Shown here: positions 6,770 through 15,390 of the stretch, piece after piece
Numbering within the stretch: the first letter of the stretch is position 1
Layout of the letters: every line of letters begins with the position of its first letter
NCBI GenBank assembly: GCA_020060485.1
Contig: JAGVAB010000026.1
Location: forward strand, 1 to 32,090
DNA length: 32,090 bases
Direction of reading: 5' to 3'
Source: Anaerolineales bacterium
GTDB taxonomy: Bacteria; Chloroflexota; Anaerolineae; Anaerolineales; Anaerolineaceae
Made by a program: the position numbers and the translations under genes
The notes under the pieces: generated by a model
What the model saw: the letters and a program-made list of their open reading frames with translations, nothing else
Told to the model about the DNA's origin: nothing
The model's database searches: none

Positions 6770-8551
6770 TCACGCCTGGCCGAACACCACCACCCGATCC
6801 CGACCGGCCCTCTTTGCCTGGTACAATGCCTGGTCAGCAGCCTGAAGCACCTCCTGGGCAGTCTGTCCGTCATGCGGGAAGTCCGCCACCCCCAGAGAAA
6901 TGGAAAGCTTTCCCTGCCAGGGCAACCCAGCGTCTGGATTGAGTGTGCGAACCCCGGCACGCAATCCTTCGGCCCGCTGCACAACTTTTTCCTGGCTGAT
7001 CTCCGGCATGATGATCAGAAACTCTTCCCCGCCATAGCGGCAGGCGATATCCTCATTGCGCACACTGGCCTGCAAAAAAACGCCTAGCTGGCGCAGAACG
7101 ATATCGCCGACCTCATGCCCCCAGGAATCATTAAAATCCTTGAAATGATCGATGTCCAGCATGATGATGCCCACTGTTGTTCCTTTACGTACCGCTCTCG
7201 ACATCTCGCTTTCCAATGCGGCTTCCATGTACCGTCGGTTAAACAGGCCGGTCAAGGGATCGTGGATGGCCTGCATGCGCAGGCTTTCACGCAGGCGCAA
7301 GTTTTCCACGGTCAGCAAGAATTGCTGCATAGTGGAAACAGCCAGTTTCTCCAATGGGCCGGTTTGATGACCAGGGCGCAATGCCAATTGCAAGAGTCCC
7401 CACGGCCTGCCCTGAAGAGACAAGGGAATGCAGATCAACGGATTCTCGGGTGAGGGCGCTGCCCCTCGCTCTCCATAACACTGAATGAAGTCGGCCATGG
7501 ACTGAGTGTTCAGCCGTTCGCAGCGCTCACAGCGCCAATCCTTGATATTAACATCCTCTGTATCGCTCCATTCAACAATACAATTCATTTCTCCATCCGG
7601 GAACAATTGATACAAAGCACCCCCTTGCGCCGGGAAAAGCTGACCCGCATACTGTGCCAGAATCTGATAGGTTTCTTTTTCCAGACTGCAATTTTGTAGT
7701 GCAGCCTGCATCTGACTGAACAAACTCATCTCCTGATTGCGCTGTTCAAGTTCCTGAACCTTCTCTTCCAGGGACGCTTTGGCCAAGGCCAAAGCGTCTT
7801 CGGCCAGCTTTCGCTCGGTGATATCTTCCTTAACTGCGATAAAAGAGACAATCTCACCTGTCTGATCAAAAACCGGGGAAATGGAAGCAGACTCCCAATA
7901 AAACTCGCCGTTCTTTTTCTTGTTGGCAAATTCCCCGCGCCATTCCTGACCAGCCAGAATGGTCTGCCACAACTCATCGTAATATTCCCGGGACTGCACG
8001 CCGGATTGTAAAACGGATGGTTTCTTGCCCAATACTTCTGCAAAGGAATAGCCTGTCAATTCCTCGAACTTCGGGTTGACAAATTCAATCCTGCCCTCAA
8101 TATCCGTAACTACCACTGATGCAGGATTATGGCGCACGATCTCAGACATTTTTTGGTACTCATCCTCGACCCGCTTGCGTTCTGTCACATCCAGCAAGAA
8201 CCCGCTGACATATACCTGGCCGCGATCAATCTCGTCTTCCACGATCTTGCCAATCGATTCAACCCACAGCCAGCGGCCTTCCCGATGTTGAACACGGAAC
8301 ATGAGATGAAACGCCCCCTTTTCAACCGCTGCTTTCTGCACTGCCTCAAAGATCATTGCTTTTTCATCAGGATGATAAAGATCAACGATCTTTTTGCGCC
8401 CGCTGATAAATTCGTCCGCCGAATAACCGGACAAGGCCTCAATTTGACCATATAACTGCAAGGGTGTAAAAAATTCATCCAGTTTGCAGAGGTAGATCAC
8501 ACTCTGCAAATTTTCCAGCATCAACCGATAAACTTCCCAATCTTCCAACAT
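6770..8551 (-). CDS. Diguanylate cyclase with PAS-PAS-GAF sensor
   Basis: The 593-residue protein has two PAS domains (about 5-128 and 133-252, each ending in a DVTERK/DITERK PAC signature), a coiled coil (about 250-282), a GAF-like domain (about 285-420) and a C-terminal GGDEF domain (about 430-593). The active-site signature is GGEEF, so the cyclase should be active in making c-di-GMP from two GTP. An RxxD inhibitory site (RNED) lies five residues before it, as expected for product feedback. No membrane helix is seen, so sensing is cytoplasmic. The GAF domain has a clustered CERC motif. The ATG at 8551 follows AGGT closely. It appears monocistronic; a repeat element abuts its 3' end. A matching degradation-side protein is encoded at 12101-13099. 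Confidence 0.92.
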   Translation of the reverse strand: MLEDWEVYRLMLENLQSVIYLCKLDEFFTPLQLYGQIEALSGYSADEFISGRKKIVDLYHPDEKAMIFEAVQKAAVEKGAFHLMFRVQHREGRWLWVESIGKIVEDEIDRGQVYVSGFLLDVTERKRVEDEYQKMSEIVRHNPASVVVTDIEGRIEFVNPKFEELTGYSFAEVLGKKPSVLQSGVQSREYYDELWQTILAGQEWRGEFANKKKNGEFYWESASISPVFDQTGEIVSFIAVKEDITERKLAEDALALAKASLEEKVQELEQRNQEMSLFSQMQAALQNCSLEKETYQILAQYAGQLFPAQGGALYQLFPDGEMNCIVEWSDTEDVNIKDWRCERCERLNTQSMADFIQCYGERGAAPSPENPLICIPLSLQGRPWGLLQLALRPGHQTGPLEKLAVSTMQQFLLTVENLRLRESLRMQAIHDPLTGLFNRRYMEAALESEMSRAVRKGTTVGIIMLDIDHFKDFNDSWGHEVGDIVLRQLGVFLQASVRNEDIACRYGGEEFLIIMPEISQEKVVQRAEGLRAGVRTLNPDAGLPWQGKLSISLGVADFPHDGQTAQEVLQAADQALYQAKRAGRDRVVVFGQA

Positions 8552-8645
8552 ACCTGATGCTCCAAAAATAGTGATCCGTTATTCCCTGGGAACACACACC
8601 GCTGTATCACGCGGATGCCCTAATTGTACAATATGATCGTGCCTT

Positions 8646-8680
8646 AAAAACTTTCCCCGGACTTTCCGATCCGGGGAAAG
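8646..8680 (-). terminator. Intrinsic terminator of the alpha/beta hydrolase gene
   Basis: CTTTCCCCGGA (8651-8661) pairs with TCCGGGGAAAG (8670-8680) around an 8-nt loop. On the minus strand the hairpin is followed by TTTTT (8650-8646), 21 nt after the stop codon. Confidence 0.8.
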
Positions 8681-8700
8681 GCAGGTGACCTCTGCAGCTA

Positions 8701-9549
8701 TCAATCCAGACGTGCGTCCAGCCACCCGGCAATGTCTGCCAGCACCTCGGCCTGCTGCGGTTCGTTCATGATCTCATGATAAAAGCCCTCATACAGTTTG
8801 AGGGTCTTGTCTGAGGACTGCGCCCGGGCATACAGGTCTTTGCTGCCTTGCGGGTCAGACAATCGGTCTGCCGTGCCGTGCATGATCAGCACCGGCAGGG
8901 TAATCTTTTCCATGTTAGCCTGAATAAACTTGACCGTCCGGTTGATCTCGCCCCCAGTGCGGGCTGGAACACCGCCGCGGTAATTGAGCGGGTCGCTGTC
9001 ATATTTTTGCACCACGTCCTGGTCCCTGGAAATGGCCGTGCCATCCAGAACGATGGTTGGCATTTTGGGCGCAATGGCCGAAAGCACACCAGCCAGCTTC
9101 ACCATCAACGGCGAAATGTCCGTGCTGATCTGAAGCAAAGCCCCGCTGGTCAAAAGACCTTTGATCTGCGGTTGGCGGGCAATCACAAAGCTGGTCACGA
9201 TCTCGCCGCCCATGCTATGCCCCAAAAGAAAGAGTGGTTTGCCCTCACTGCGCTGGCGGGCGCGTTCCAGAAAGACCTCCAGATCGTCCCACAAATCGTT
9301 AAAAGACATGATCACCGCCTTCGGCCCAGCCGGGTCACTTTTCCCATGCCCGCGCTGATCATACGTCCCAACACCATAGCCTTGCTGGTTCAAAAAGTCT
9401 GCCACATGGGCATAGCGCCCGCAATGTTCCGCCAGGCCGTGCACGATCACCAGCATGCCTTTCAATTCCCCTTCCGGCAGCCACCACTGTTCAACCAATT
9501 CAAAGCCGTCTTTTCCCTTGAATATCCCCTCAGTGTGCTGAGCGCCCAT
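8701..9549 (-). CDS. Alpha/beta hydrolase, monoacylglycerol lipase-like
   Basis: The 282-residue protein belongs to the lysophospholipase/monoglyceride lipase branch of the alpha/beta hydrolases. The catalytic triad is visible: S112 in GHSMGG, D228 in HGTADRLSDP and H258 in GFYHEIMNE. The oxyanion-hole segment VHGLAEH (37-43) and the family motif YDQRGHGKS (63-71) are typical. It likely splits monoacylglycerols or similar esters in the cytoplasm; there is no signal peptide. GGAGGAAG precedes the ATG with good spacing. It is divergently transcribed from the desulfurase-SelD fusion across a 179-nt gap. Confidence 0.87.
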   Translation of the reverse strand: MGAQHTEGIFKGKDGFELVEQWWLPEGELKGMLVIVHGLAEHCGRYAHVADFLNQQGYGVGTYDQRGHGKSDPAGPKAVIMSFNDLWDDLEVFLERARQRSEGKPLFLLGHSMGGEIVTSFVIARQPQIKGLLTSGALLQISTDISPLMVKLAGVLSAIAPKMPTIVLDGTAISRDQDVVQKYDSDPLNYRGGVPARTGGEINRTVKFIQANMEKITLPVLIMHGTADRLSDPQGSKDLYARAQSSDKTLKLYEGFYHEIMNEPQQAEVLADIAGWLDARLD

Positions 9550-9728
9550 TGATCTTCCTCCATTGGTTATGAATTTCAGGATTTAAATTCTGCTTTTATT
9601 GTATCCATTCCGGGCCAGGATGCAAACGGAAAACGTTCATTTCCTGTATGCAACAACCAACATCCTCGTGGCGACACAAAATAAGATAAAATACATCATA
9701 TTTCCAATGCCTTTCAGGAGAAGTTCCC

Positions 9729-11948
9729 ATGCAACCCATTTATCTGGACTATAACGCCACCACACCCATCGCCCGCGAAGTTGCTGAGACGATGATGCCC
9801 TATCTATTTAATCACTTCGGCAACCCATCCAGCAGTCATGCCTTTGGAGCCGAGGCGCGGCAGGCGATCGAGACTGCCCGCGGCCAAGTGGCCGGTCTGC
9901 TCGGCTGCCAACCGGCCGAGGTGATCTTCACCAGCGGCGGCACCGAAAGCAACAACTTTGCCATTCGCGGGGCCGCGCTTGCCAGCCGCACGCGCGGCAA
10001 TCACATCATCACCTCGGCTGTGGAACACCCCGCTGTGCTGGAAGTCTGCCGCTGGCTGGAAGAGCAAGGCTTCCGCCTGACCATCCTGCCGGTGGATGAG
10101 AACGGACTGGTACACCCCGCAGAGCTGGAAAAAGCCATCACACCAGGCACTGTTCTGGTGACCATTATGCATGCCAACAACGAGGTGGGCACCATCCAGC
10201 CCATCGCCGAGCTAGCCAGCATCGCCCACCGGCATGGTGCGCTGATGCACAGCGATGCCGCCCAATCGGTTGGCAAAATCCCGGTCAATGTATCCGAACT
10301 GGGCGTTGACCTGCTCTCGGTAGCCGGCCATAAACTATACGCACCCAAGGGCATCGGTGCCCTTTACCAGCGCAGCGGCGTACAGCTTGCCAAACTCATG
10401 TTTGGCGCCAACCACGAAGCCAACCGCCGCCCCGGCACCGAAAACGTGCTGGAGATCGTCGGCCTGGGCAAAGCCTGCGAAATTGCCGCCCGAGACCTGG
10501 GCAGCAACGCCGTCCACTTCCAGGACATGCGAGATCGCCTGTTTGCCGCCCTGCGCCAGGAATTTAATGAAAACCAGCTGCGGATGAATGGCCACCCGCA
10601 GCTATGCCTGCCCAACACCCTGAACATCAGCTTCCGTGGCCTGGAGGCCAACACCCTGCTGTCCGAGCTCGGTGATGATGTGGCCGCCTCGGCCGGAGCC
10701 GCCTGTCACGCCGAAAGCGTGGACGTGTCCACCGTGCTGCAAGCCATGCGCCTGCCGCTGGAATGGGCAATGGGCACCCTTCGTTTTTCGGTGGGTCGCG
10801 CCACCACCGCCAGCGAGATCGGCCAGGCCGCCGAGATCATCACCCTGGCCGCGCAGCGTCTGCTGCCACAAGGCGCATTTGCCGCGCCGCTGCTTAACCT
10901 GAACGAAAAAGAGATCAAGCTCACGCATTACACCCACGGCCTGGGCTGTGCCTGCAAGCTGCGCCCGCAAGCCCTGGAAGCAGTGCTGCAAAACCTGCCC
11001 TTGTCGCAAGACCCTGCCGTACTGGTCGGTTCCGAGACTGCCGATGACGCCGCGGTTTACCTTCTCAACGATGATGTTGCCGTGGTGCAAACCGTGGATT
11101 TCTTCACGCCCATCGTGGACGATCCCTACTGGTTTGGCGCCATCTCGGCGGCCAACTCGCTCAGCGACATTTACGCCATGGGCGCCCGCCCTCTGTTTGC
11201 CCTGAATATTGTGGGCTTCCCCTCCAACCGCCTGCCGCTGTGGGTGCTGGGACGCATCCTGCAGGGGGCGGCGGACAAAGCTACCGAAGCCGGCATCAGC
11301 ATCATTGGCGGGCACACCGTGGACGATACCGAACCAAAGTTTGGTCTGGCGGTTACAGGCATCGTCCACCCGCTGCAGGTGGTACGCAACAGCAGCGCCC
11401 GCACCGGTGATGCCCTCATCCTGACCAAACCGCTGGGCATGGGCATCCTGACCACTGCTGCCAAGCGCGGCCTGACCAAACCAGAGGAAATGTTGGAAGC
11501 CATGCAGTGGATGGCTGCCCTCAACCGGGAAGCCGCCGAAGCCATGCTTTCCGCAGGAGTCAGCGCCTGCACCGACATTACCGGCTTTGGCCTGCTGGGG
11601 CACCTGCACGAGATGGCGGCTGGCAGTCAGGTGGATGTTGCCCTTTCGGCTGGCACTGTGCCCGTACTGGAATCTGCCCGCCGTCTGGCTGGTGCAGATG
11701 TCATCCCCGGTGGCACGCGCGATAATCTGGCTTACGTTCAGCCCTATGTGGATTTCGCCACTGCATTGAGCGAAACCGAACAGCTGCTGCTGGCCGATGC
11801 CCAAACCTCCGGCGGCCTGCTCATCAGCCTGCCCGAAGAAAAAGCGGCCGGGCTGCTGGCTGATCTTCACAAACGGGGTCTGCAGCATGCCGCCCAAATT
11901 GGCAGGGTTACCCGTTCCGGCAAGGGCCGCATCCTGGCAGGAGCCTGA
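9729..11948 (+). CDS. selD: Cysteine desulfurase - selenophosphate synthetase (SelD) fusion
   Basis: One 739-residue protein joins two enzymes. Residues about 1-385 are a NifS/IscS-type PLP desulfurase: PLP lysine K202 in AGHKLYAPKG, a conserved His in SAVEHPAVL, and a probable catalytic Cys326 in SAGAACHAES. From about residue 392 it is a full-length SelD: LTHYTHGLGCACK with C407 at the position that is Cys or Sec in the family and K410. The N-terminal half would take sulfur or selenium from cysteine or selenocysteine; the SelD half makes selenophosphate from selenide and ATP. Fusing them suggests direct selenium hand-over. The selenophosphate would feed Sec-tRNA synthesis, in keeping with the tRNA-Sec at 6446-6539. 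AGGAGAA precedes the ATG. No stop or frameshift separates the parts. Confidence 0.93.
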   Translation: MQPIYLDYNATTPIAREVAETMMPYLFNHFGNPSSSHAFGAEARQAIETARGQVAGLLGCQPAEVIFTSGGTESNNFAIRGAALASRTRGNHIITSAVEHPAVLEVCRWLEEQGFRLTILPVDENGLVHPAELEKAITPGTVLVTIMHANNEVGTIQPIAELASIAHRHGALMHSDAAQSVGKIPVNVSELGVDLLSVAGHKLYAPKGIGALYQRSGVQLAKLMFGANHEANRRPGTENVLEIVGLGKACEIAARDLGSNAVHFQDMRDRLFAALRQEFNENQLRMNGHPQLCLPNTLNISFRGLEANTLLSELGDDVAASAGAACHAESVDVSTVLQAMRLPLEWAMGTLRFSVGRATTASEIGQAAEIITLAAQRLLPQGAFAAPLLNLNEKEIKLTHYTHGLGCACKLRPQALEAVLQNLPLSQDPAVLVGSETADDAAVYLLNDDVAVVQTVDFFTPIVDDPYWFGAISAANSLSDIYAMGARPLFALNIVGFPSNRLPLWVLGRILQGAADKATEAGISIIGGHTVDDTEPKFGLAVTGIVHPLQVVRNSSARTGDALILTKPLGMGILTTAAKRGLTKPEEMLEAMQWMAALNREAAEAMLSAGVSACTDITGFGLLGHLHEMAAGSQVDVALSAGTVPVLESARRLAGADVIPGGTRDNLAYVQPYVDFATALSETEQLLLADAQTSGGLLISLPEEKAAGLLADLHKRGLQHAAQIGRVTRSGKGRILAGA

Positions 11949-11979
11949 ACAACCACCTTTCCCAAATCAAACCCGCCAC

Positions 11980-12014
11980 TTCGACCCCCATACAGGGATG
12001 ATACAAGCTCAGTG
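11980..12014. repeat. Possible interrupted copy of the TTCGACAAGCTCAG repeat
   Basis: TTCGA (11980-11984) and CAAGCTCAG (12004-12012) are the two halves of the core seen at 3101-3114, separated by 19 extra bases. The flanks CACT and AGTG are complementary, as in the intact copies. It could be coincidence. Confidence 0.3.
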
Positions 12015-12026
12015 ACCGGTTTGATT

Positions 12027-12056
12027 AAAAATCCGGCCTGCAAATGCAGGCCGGAT
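12027..12056 (-). terminator. Intrinsic terminator of the REC-HD-GYP gene
   Basis: ATCCGGCCTGC (12031-12041) and GCAGGCCGGAT (12046-12056) form a perfect 11-bp stem with a 4-nt loop. On the minus strand it is followed by TTTT (12030-12027). It may also slow transcription from the plus-strand fusion gene. Confidence 0.75.
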
Positions 12057-12100
12057 AAGACATAAAATAATGCACTACACCAGGATAAATCCCCGAAAGG

Positions 12101-13099
12101 TTAGATTTCGCCCACGTCTTTCAAATAGAAAAATACTTTGATCACTTGGGGGTCAAATTTCTTGCCCCCCTGATCCAGCAAATATTCCACCACTTTGTCC
12201 TCCTGCCAGGCCTTACGATACGGTCTGTCAGAGGTCAGGGCATCCCAGACATCCACAACAGCAAAAATACGTGCTGCCAGTGGAATTTCCTCTCCCTTAA
12301 GCCCGCGCGGGTAACCCGATCCATCCCAGCGCTCATGATGGCTGTAAGGAATATCCAGCGCCGGGCGCAGGTAAGGAATGGAGAACAGCGTTTCATAAGC
12401 ATACACCGGATGCTGGCGCATTGGCTCCCATTCCTCGCTGGTCAGCTTGCCGGGCTTTAATAAAATATTGTCAGGGATGGCGATCTTGCCAATATCGTGC
12501 AGCAAGGCCCCGCGGCGGATGTGCAGCAGATCCTCGCCTTCAATCCCCAGCTCCAGAGCCAGGCGCACCGTCATTTGTGCCACCCGCTTGGAGTGTCCTT
12601 CTGTTTCGCCATCCCGCAAATCCAGAACCCGTCCCCAACCTTCCAAAGTGGTATCGTAGGCTTCGCGCAAGGCGCGGTTTGCTTCTTCCAGTTCGGATTG
12701 CTTTTCCAGCAGCCGCCGGTAGCGGTTCAGGCGCAATATGGTACGCACCCGCGCTTCCAGCTCATCCGGGTCAATCGGCTTGGTGATAAAATCATCCGCT
12801 CCGGCGTTCAGACCCTTCAGGCGAGACTCCCTGTCGTCCAACGCGGTAACAATGAGAACCGGCACCTCAGCCAGCACCGGGTCGGTGCGCAAACGCCGGC
12901 AAACCTCAAAACCATCCATCTCTGGCATCAGGACGTCCAGAAGAATCAAATCGGGCTGGAGATGTTTCGCCTTGCTTAAAGCTTCCACGCCCGAAGATGC
13001 CAGCACCAGCTCATACGCGGGCGAAGCCAGAATCATCGCCAGGTGCTGCAATCCCACCGGGCTGTCATCCACGATCACAATTTTGCTATGCAGCTGCAA
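12101..13099 (-). CDS. Response regulator with HD-GYP phosphodiesterase domain
   Basis: The 332-residue protein has an N-terminal receiver domain (about 5-122: acidic pocket D11/D12, phospho-acceptor D55, T85, K107), a coiled linker (about 125-150), and an HD-GYP domain (about 152-325) with HDIGK (201-205) and HHERWDGSGYP (254-264). HD-GYP domains hydrolyse c-di-GMP, so this is a probable phosphorylation-controlled counterpart of the cyclase at 6770-8551. The start codon is TTG: an in-frame TGA lies four codons upstream, the receiver fold begins at once, and GGAGG is correctly spaced. No sensor kinase is adjacent. It follows the GH13 gene on the same strand after 177 nt, probably with its own promoter. 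Confidence 0.92.
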   Translation of the reverse strand: MQLHSKIVIVDDSPVGLQHLAMILASPAYELVLASSGVEALSKAKHLQPDLILLDVLMPEMDGFEVCRRLRTDPVLAEVPVLIVTALDDRESRLKGLNAGADDFITKPIDPDELEARVRTILRLNRYRRLLEKQSELEEANRALREAYDTTLEGWGRVLDLRDGETEGHSKRVAQMTVRLALELGIEGEDLLHIRRGALLHDIGKIAIPDNILLKPGKLTSEEWEPMRQHPVYAYETLFSIPYLRPALDIPYSHHERWDGSGYPRGLKGEEIPLAARIFAVVDVWDALTSDRPYRKAWQEDKVVEYLLDQGGKKFDPQVIKVFFYLKDVGEI

Positions 13100-13276
13100 A
13101 TTGCCTCCTCAGGTCGGGAACGATCCAACTGTTCACGCCAGTCATTTTTCAACCGTTATTGTCAACAAAGCCAAACTTACGGTTCAAGATATGTGCCAGA
13201 ACTTATCTCGTCCTGGCTTATCCGGCCAAAGTATCACCGCGACCCTGCAAGCTGTCAACTGGCCATTTGACCGAAT

Positions 13277-14620
13277 TTATTCTCCGTCAACCAGCAGGTA
13301 ATCCAGAAGCGGGGCAAAGAAATCCTGCGGCGGCTGAGCACAATGAAACGCCGTAACAAAGCCGCATTCCGGCAAAGTCGTGCTGCCGCTCTTCACCACC
13401 AGGTGGCTGTCATCCAGCAAATTCTGATACGTGCCATCCGGCAGGGCAACGTTCACTTCCCCGACCTGACCAGACACATTAAACAGACCATACAAACTTT
13501 CCTGCCCACAGTAGCAAACAGCCTGCACCGCCGGTTCCGCGGCCATCCACACCAGGTCGCCAGTACGCATGGCAGGCAGTTTTTTCAAACCAGCCAGCCG
13601 GGTGAGAAAATCCTGTTCGGCGTATGTTCCCCAATCGAATTTGTCGATATCAAACAAGGATGGCCGCCAGGTGGCCCCTGCTTCCTGTCCGGCGTAAATA
13701 AAGAAAGGGCCTTTATTGAAAGCCATCAAAGCCGTCCAGGCCCGCGCCTGGCTGGGTGTCTTTGCCAGCGCCATGATGCGCAGTTGATCATGGTTCTCCA
13801 CACAGCGCATTTTCACATAATTGGCCGGATAAATGCAATCCTGATAGCGCAGCATCTCCAGGTAGCGGCTGACCGGAAGGTCACCCCGCACAGCCGCCTG
13901 CCAGACTGGCCAGATGTCATAATCATAGGTCATGTCAAAAGCAGCATACAGCTCACTGTCTGAAACTGCCGGCAAAGCATTCCGGCGGCGGTCGGCAATA
14001 AACGCGGCATGCACCGATTCAGCCAGCCAGATCACCCCTTCCTTCACCTCGGCCACCGCCTGCCGTGCCCGCCGCCAAAAGTCCACGGGCAGCAAAGAAG
14101 CCACATCGCAGCGGAAACCATCCACACCGAAGCGCACCCAGTCCTGCAGCACGCCAATCAAATAGGCTGAAAGTGCATCGTTGGGATGTTTGAGATCGAT
14201 CACATCCGACCATTCCGGCACGGTGGTCACCGGCCGGCCGTTCGCATCCTGATGAAACCAATCCGGGTGTTCCGCAACCAGGCGTGAATCATGTGCCGTG
14301 TGGTTATAGACCACGTCAATCATGACTTTCAAGCCCAGATCATGGGCACGGTCAATGAGACGCCGGAAATCATCCCGGCTGCCATATTCCGGGTTTACAC
14401 CTTCGTAATCCTGGATTGAGTAAGGACAGCCCAATCCGCCCTTCTTGTTGAGCTGTCCAATGGGGTGAATGGGCAGAAAATAAACGATGTCTGCTCCCAA
14501 CTGACGGATGCGGGGCAAGTCAGCTTCCACCTCGGCAAATGTGCCTTGCGGAGCATGGTTGCGCACATAAATCTGATAGATCACCAGATTGCGATAGGCA
14601 AGCGGTGTATCAAGAGCCAT
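13277..14620 (-). CDS. Cytoplasmic GH13 (alpha-amylase family) glycosidase
   Basis: The 447-residue protein has the GH13 barrel with the four conserved regions: DVVYNH (102-107), GFRCDVAS with nucleophile D172, the acid/base E201 in WLAES, and the stabilising D278 in VENHD. There is no signal peptide, so it acts inside the cell on alpha-glucans, maltodextrins or a related alpha-glucoside (hydrolysis or transglycosylation). The C-terminal beta domain (about 365-447) is short. GGGAGG precedes the ATG. Neighbouring genes do not define the substrate; there is no maltose transporter in the window. Confidence 0.9.
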   Translation of the reverse strand: MALDTPLAYRNLVIYQIYVRNHAPQGTFAEVEADLPRIRQLGADIVYFLPIHPIGQLNKKGGLGCPYSIQDYEGVNPEYGSRDDFRRLIDRAHDLGLKVMIDVVYNHTAHDSRLVAEHPDWFHQDANGRPVTTVPEWSDVIDLKHPNDALSAYLIGVLQDWVRFGVDGFRCDVASLLPVDFWRRARQAVAEVKEGVIWLAESVHAAFIADRRRNALPAVSDSELYAAFDMTYDYDIWPVWQAAVRGDLPVSRYLEMLRYQDCIYPANYVKMRCVENHDQLRIMALAKTPSQARAWTALMAFNKGPFFIYAGQEAGATWRPSLFDIDKFDWGTYAEQDFLTRLAGLKKLPAMRTGDLVWMAAEPAVQAVCYCGQESLYGLFNVSGQVGEVNVALPDGTYQNLLDDSHLVVKSGSTTLPECGFVTAFHCAQPPQDFFAPLLDYLLVDGE

Positions 14621-14827
14621 GCTGTACCTCCCTGCGGAATGTCATCGATCAATATCCCATCCTTGTGTTAAGTATACAACTATTATGCCATAATCGGTTG
14701 AACGTCTCAATGGTAAAACGCAGCTCTTTTTCAATACCATAGCGGAACAAAACCGGGTTTCACCAGCAGAGAACTGAAGAAACCAGAGAAAATCGCAAAG
14801 CTTTTTCCTGAAAATTCCGAGCCAACA

Positions 14828-14836
14828 TGCTATAAT
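14828..14836 (+). promoter_or_regulatory. Extended -10 promoter of the STAS gene
   Basis: TGCTATAAT at 14828-14836 is an extended -10 element; the -35 region (CTGAAA, 14808-14813) is poor. Transcription would start about 40 nt before the ATG. Confidence 0.5.
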
Positions 14837-14879
14837 CAAAACATCGTTTGCCCAAACATCCCTGGCGGAGGAAGACCCC

Positions 14880-15215
14880 ATGCAAATTATGAACACACCT
14901 TTCAAACATTGTGACTTGATCAAACTGGAAGGCCGCGTGGACAGTTCCACAGCGCCCCAGATGGCGGAAGCCCTGGAAGCGATCACCAACTCCGGCCGGT
15001 ACAAGATCGTGCTGGACCTGAGCGGGGTCACCTTCATGTCCAGCGCCGGGCTGCGGGTGTTGATCAATGCCCAAAAGACTTGCCGGCGCTACAACCGCGG
15101 CGAGGTTGTGCTGGCAGCCATTCCTGCCAACATCCACAGCGCCCTTGATCTGGCTGGTTTCATCCCTCTCTTCAAGATCTTCGATGACACATTGACCGGC
15201 GTGGGCAATTTCTGA
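14880..15215 (+). CDS. STAS-domain anti-sigma factor antagonist
   Basis: The 111-residue protein is a single STAS domain of SpoIIAA/RsbV type. The regulated serine is expected at S54/S55 in DLSGVTFMSSAGLRV. Such proteins bind an anti-sigma kinase when dephosphorylated and so release a sigma factor; the kinase phosphorylates the Ser to switch it off. No kinase, phosphatase or sigma gene is adjacent, so its partners are elsewhere. GGCGGAGGAAG precedes the ATG. It is monocistronic and ends in a strong terminator. An ATG three codons downstream (MNTPF) is an alternative start. Confidence 0.9.
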   Translation: MQIMNTPFKHCDLIKLEGRVDSSTAPQMAEALEAITNSGRYKIVLDLSGVTFMSSAGLRVLINAQKTCRRYNRGEVVLAAIPANIHSALDLAGFIPLFKIFDDTLTGVGNF

Positions 15216-15314
15216 CCGGCTGCCATTCTCCACATGCACGTTTTCGCCCCGTCAACAGATGATGGGGCGTTATCATTCAGCAGCAATTTCGCATCAATCC
15301 AATATCACCAGGAA

Positions 15315-15355
15315 ACAGAAAAACCAGAGGATGACCGAGGCTCTGGTTTTTCTGT
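15315..15355. terminator. Bidirectional terminator between STAS and GH130 genes
   Basis: ACAGAAAAACCAGAG (15315-15329) and CTCTGGTTTTTCTGT (15341-15355) form a perfect 15-bp stem with an 11-nt loop; A- and T-rich outer parts serve both directions. It lies between convergent genes. Confidence 0.8.
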
Positions 15356-15390
15356 CAATACAAAGAGGAGAAAAAGTTCTGTTAACCCGT

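Noticed and set aside
10941..10955. SelD as a selenoprotein
   Set aside because: The catalytic position is encoded by TGT (Cys407), not TGA, so no selenocysteine is needed here.
10602..11897. Long open frame on the minus strand (431 codons) inside the fusion gene
   Set aside because: It is antisense to the well-conserved desulfurase-SelD coding sequence, its translation resembles no protein, and it arises from codon bias.
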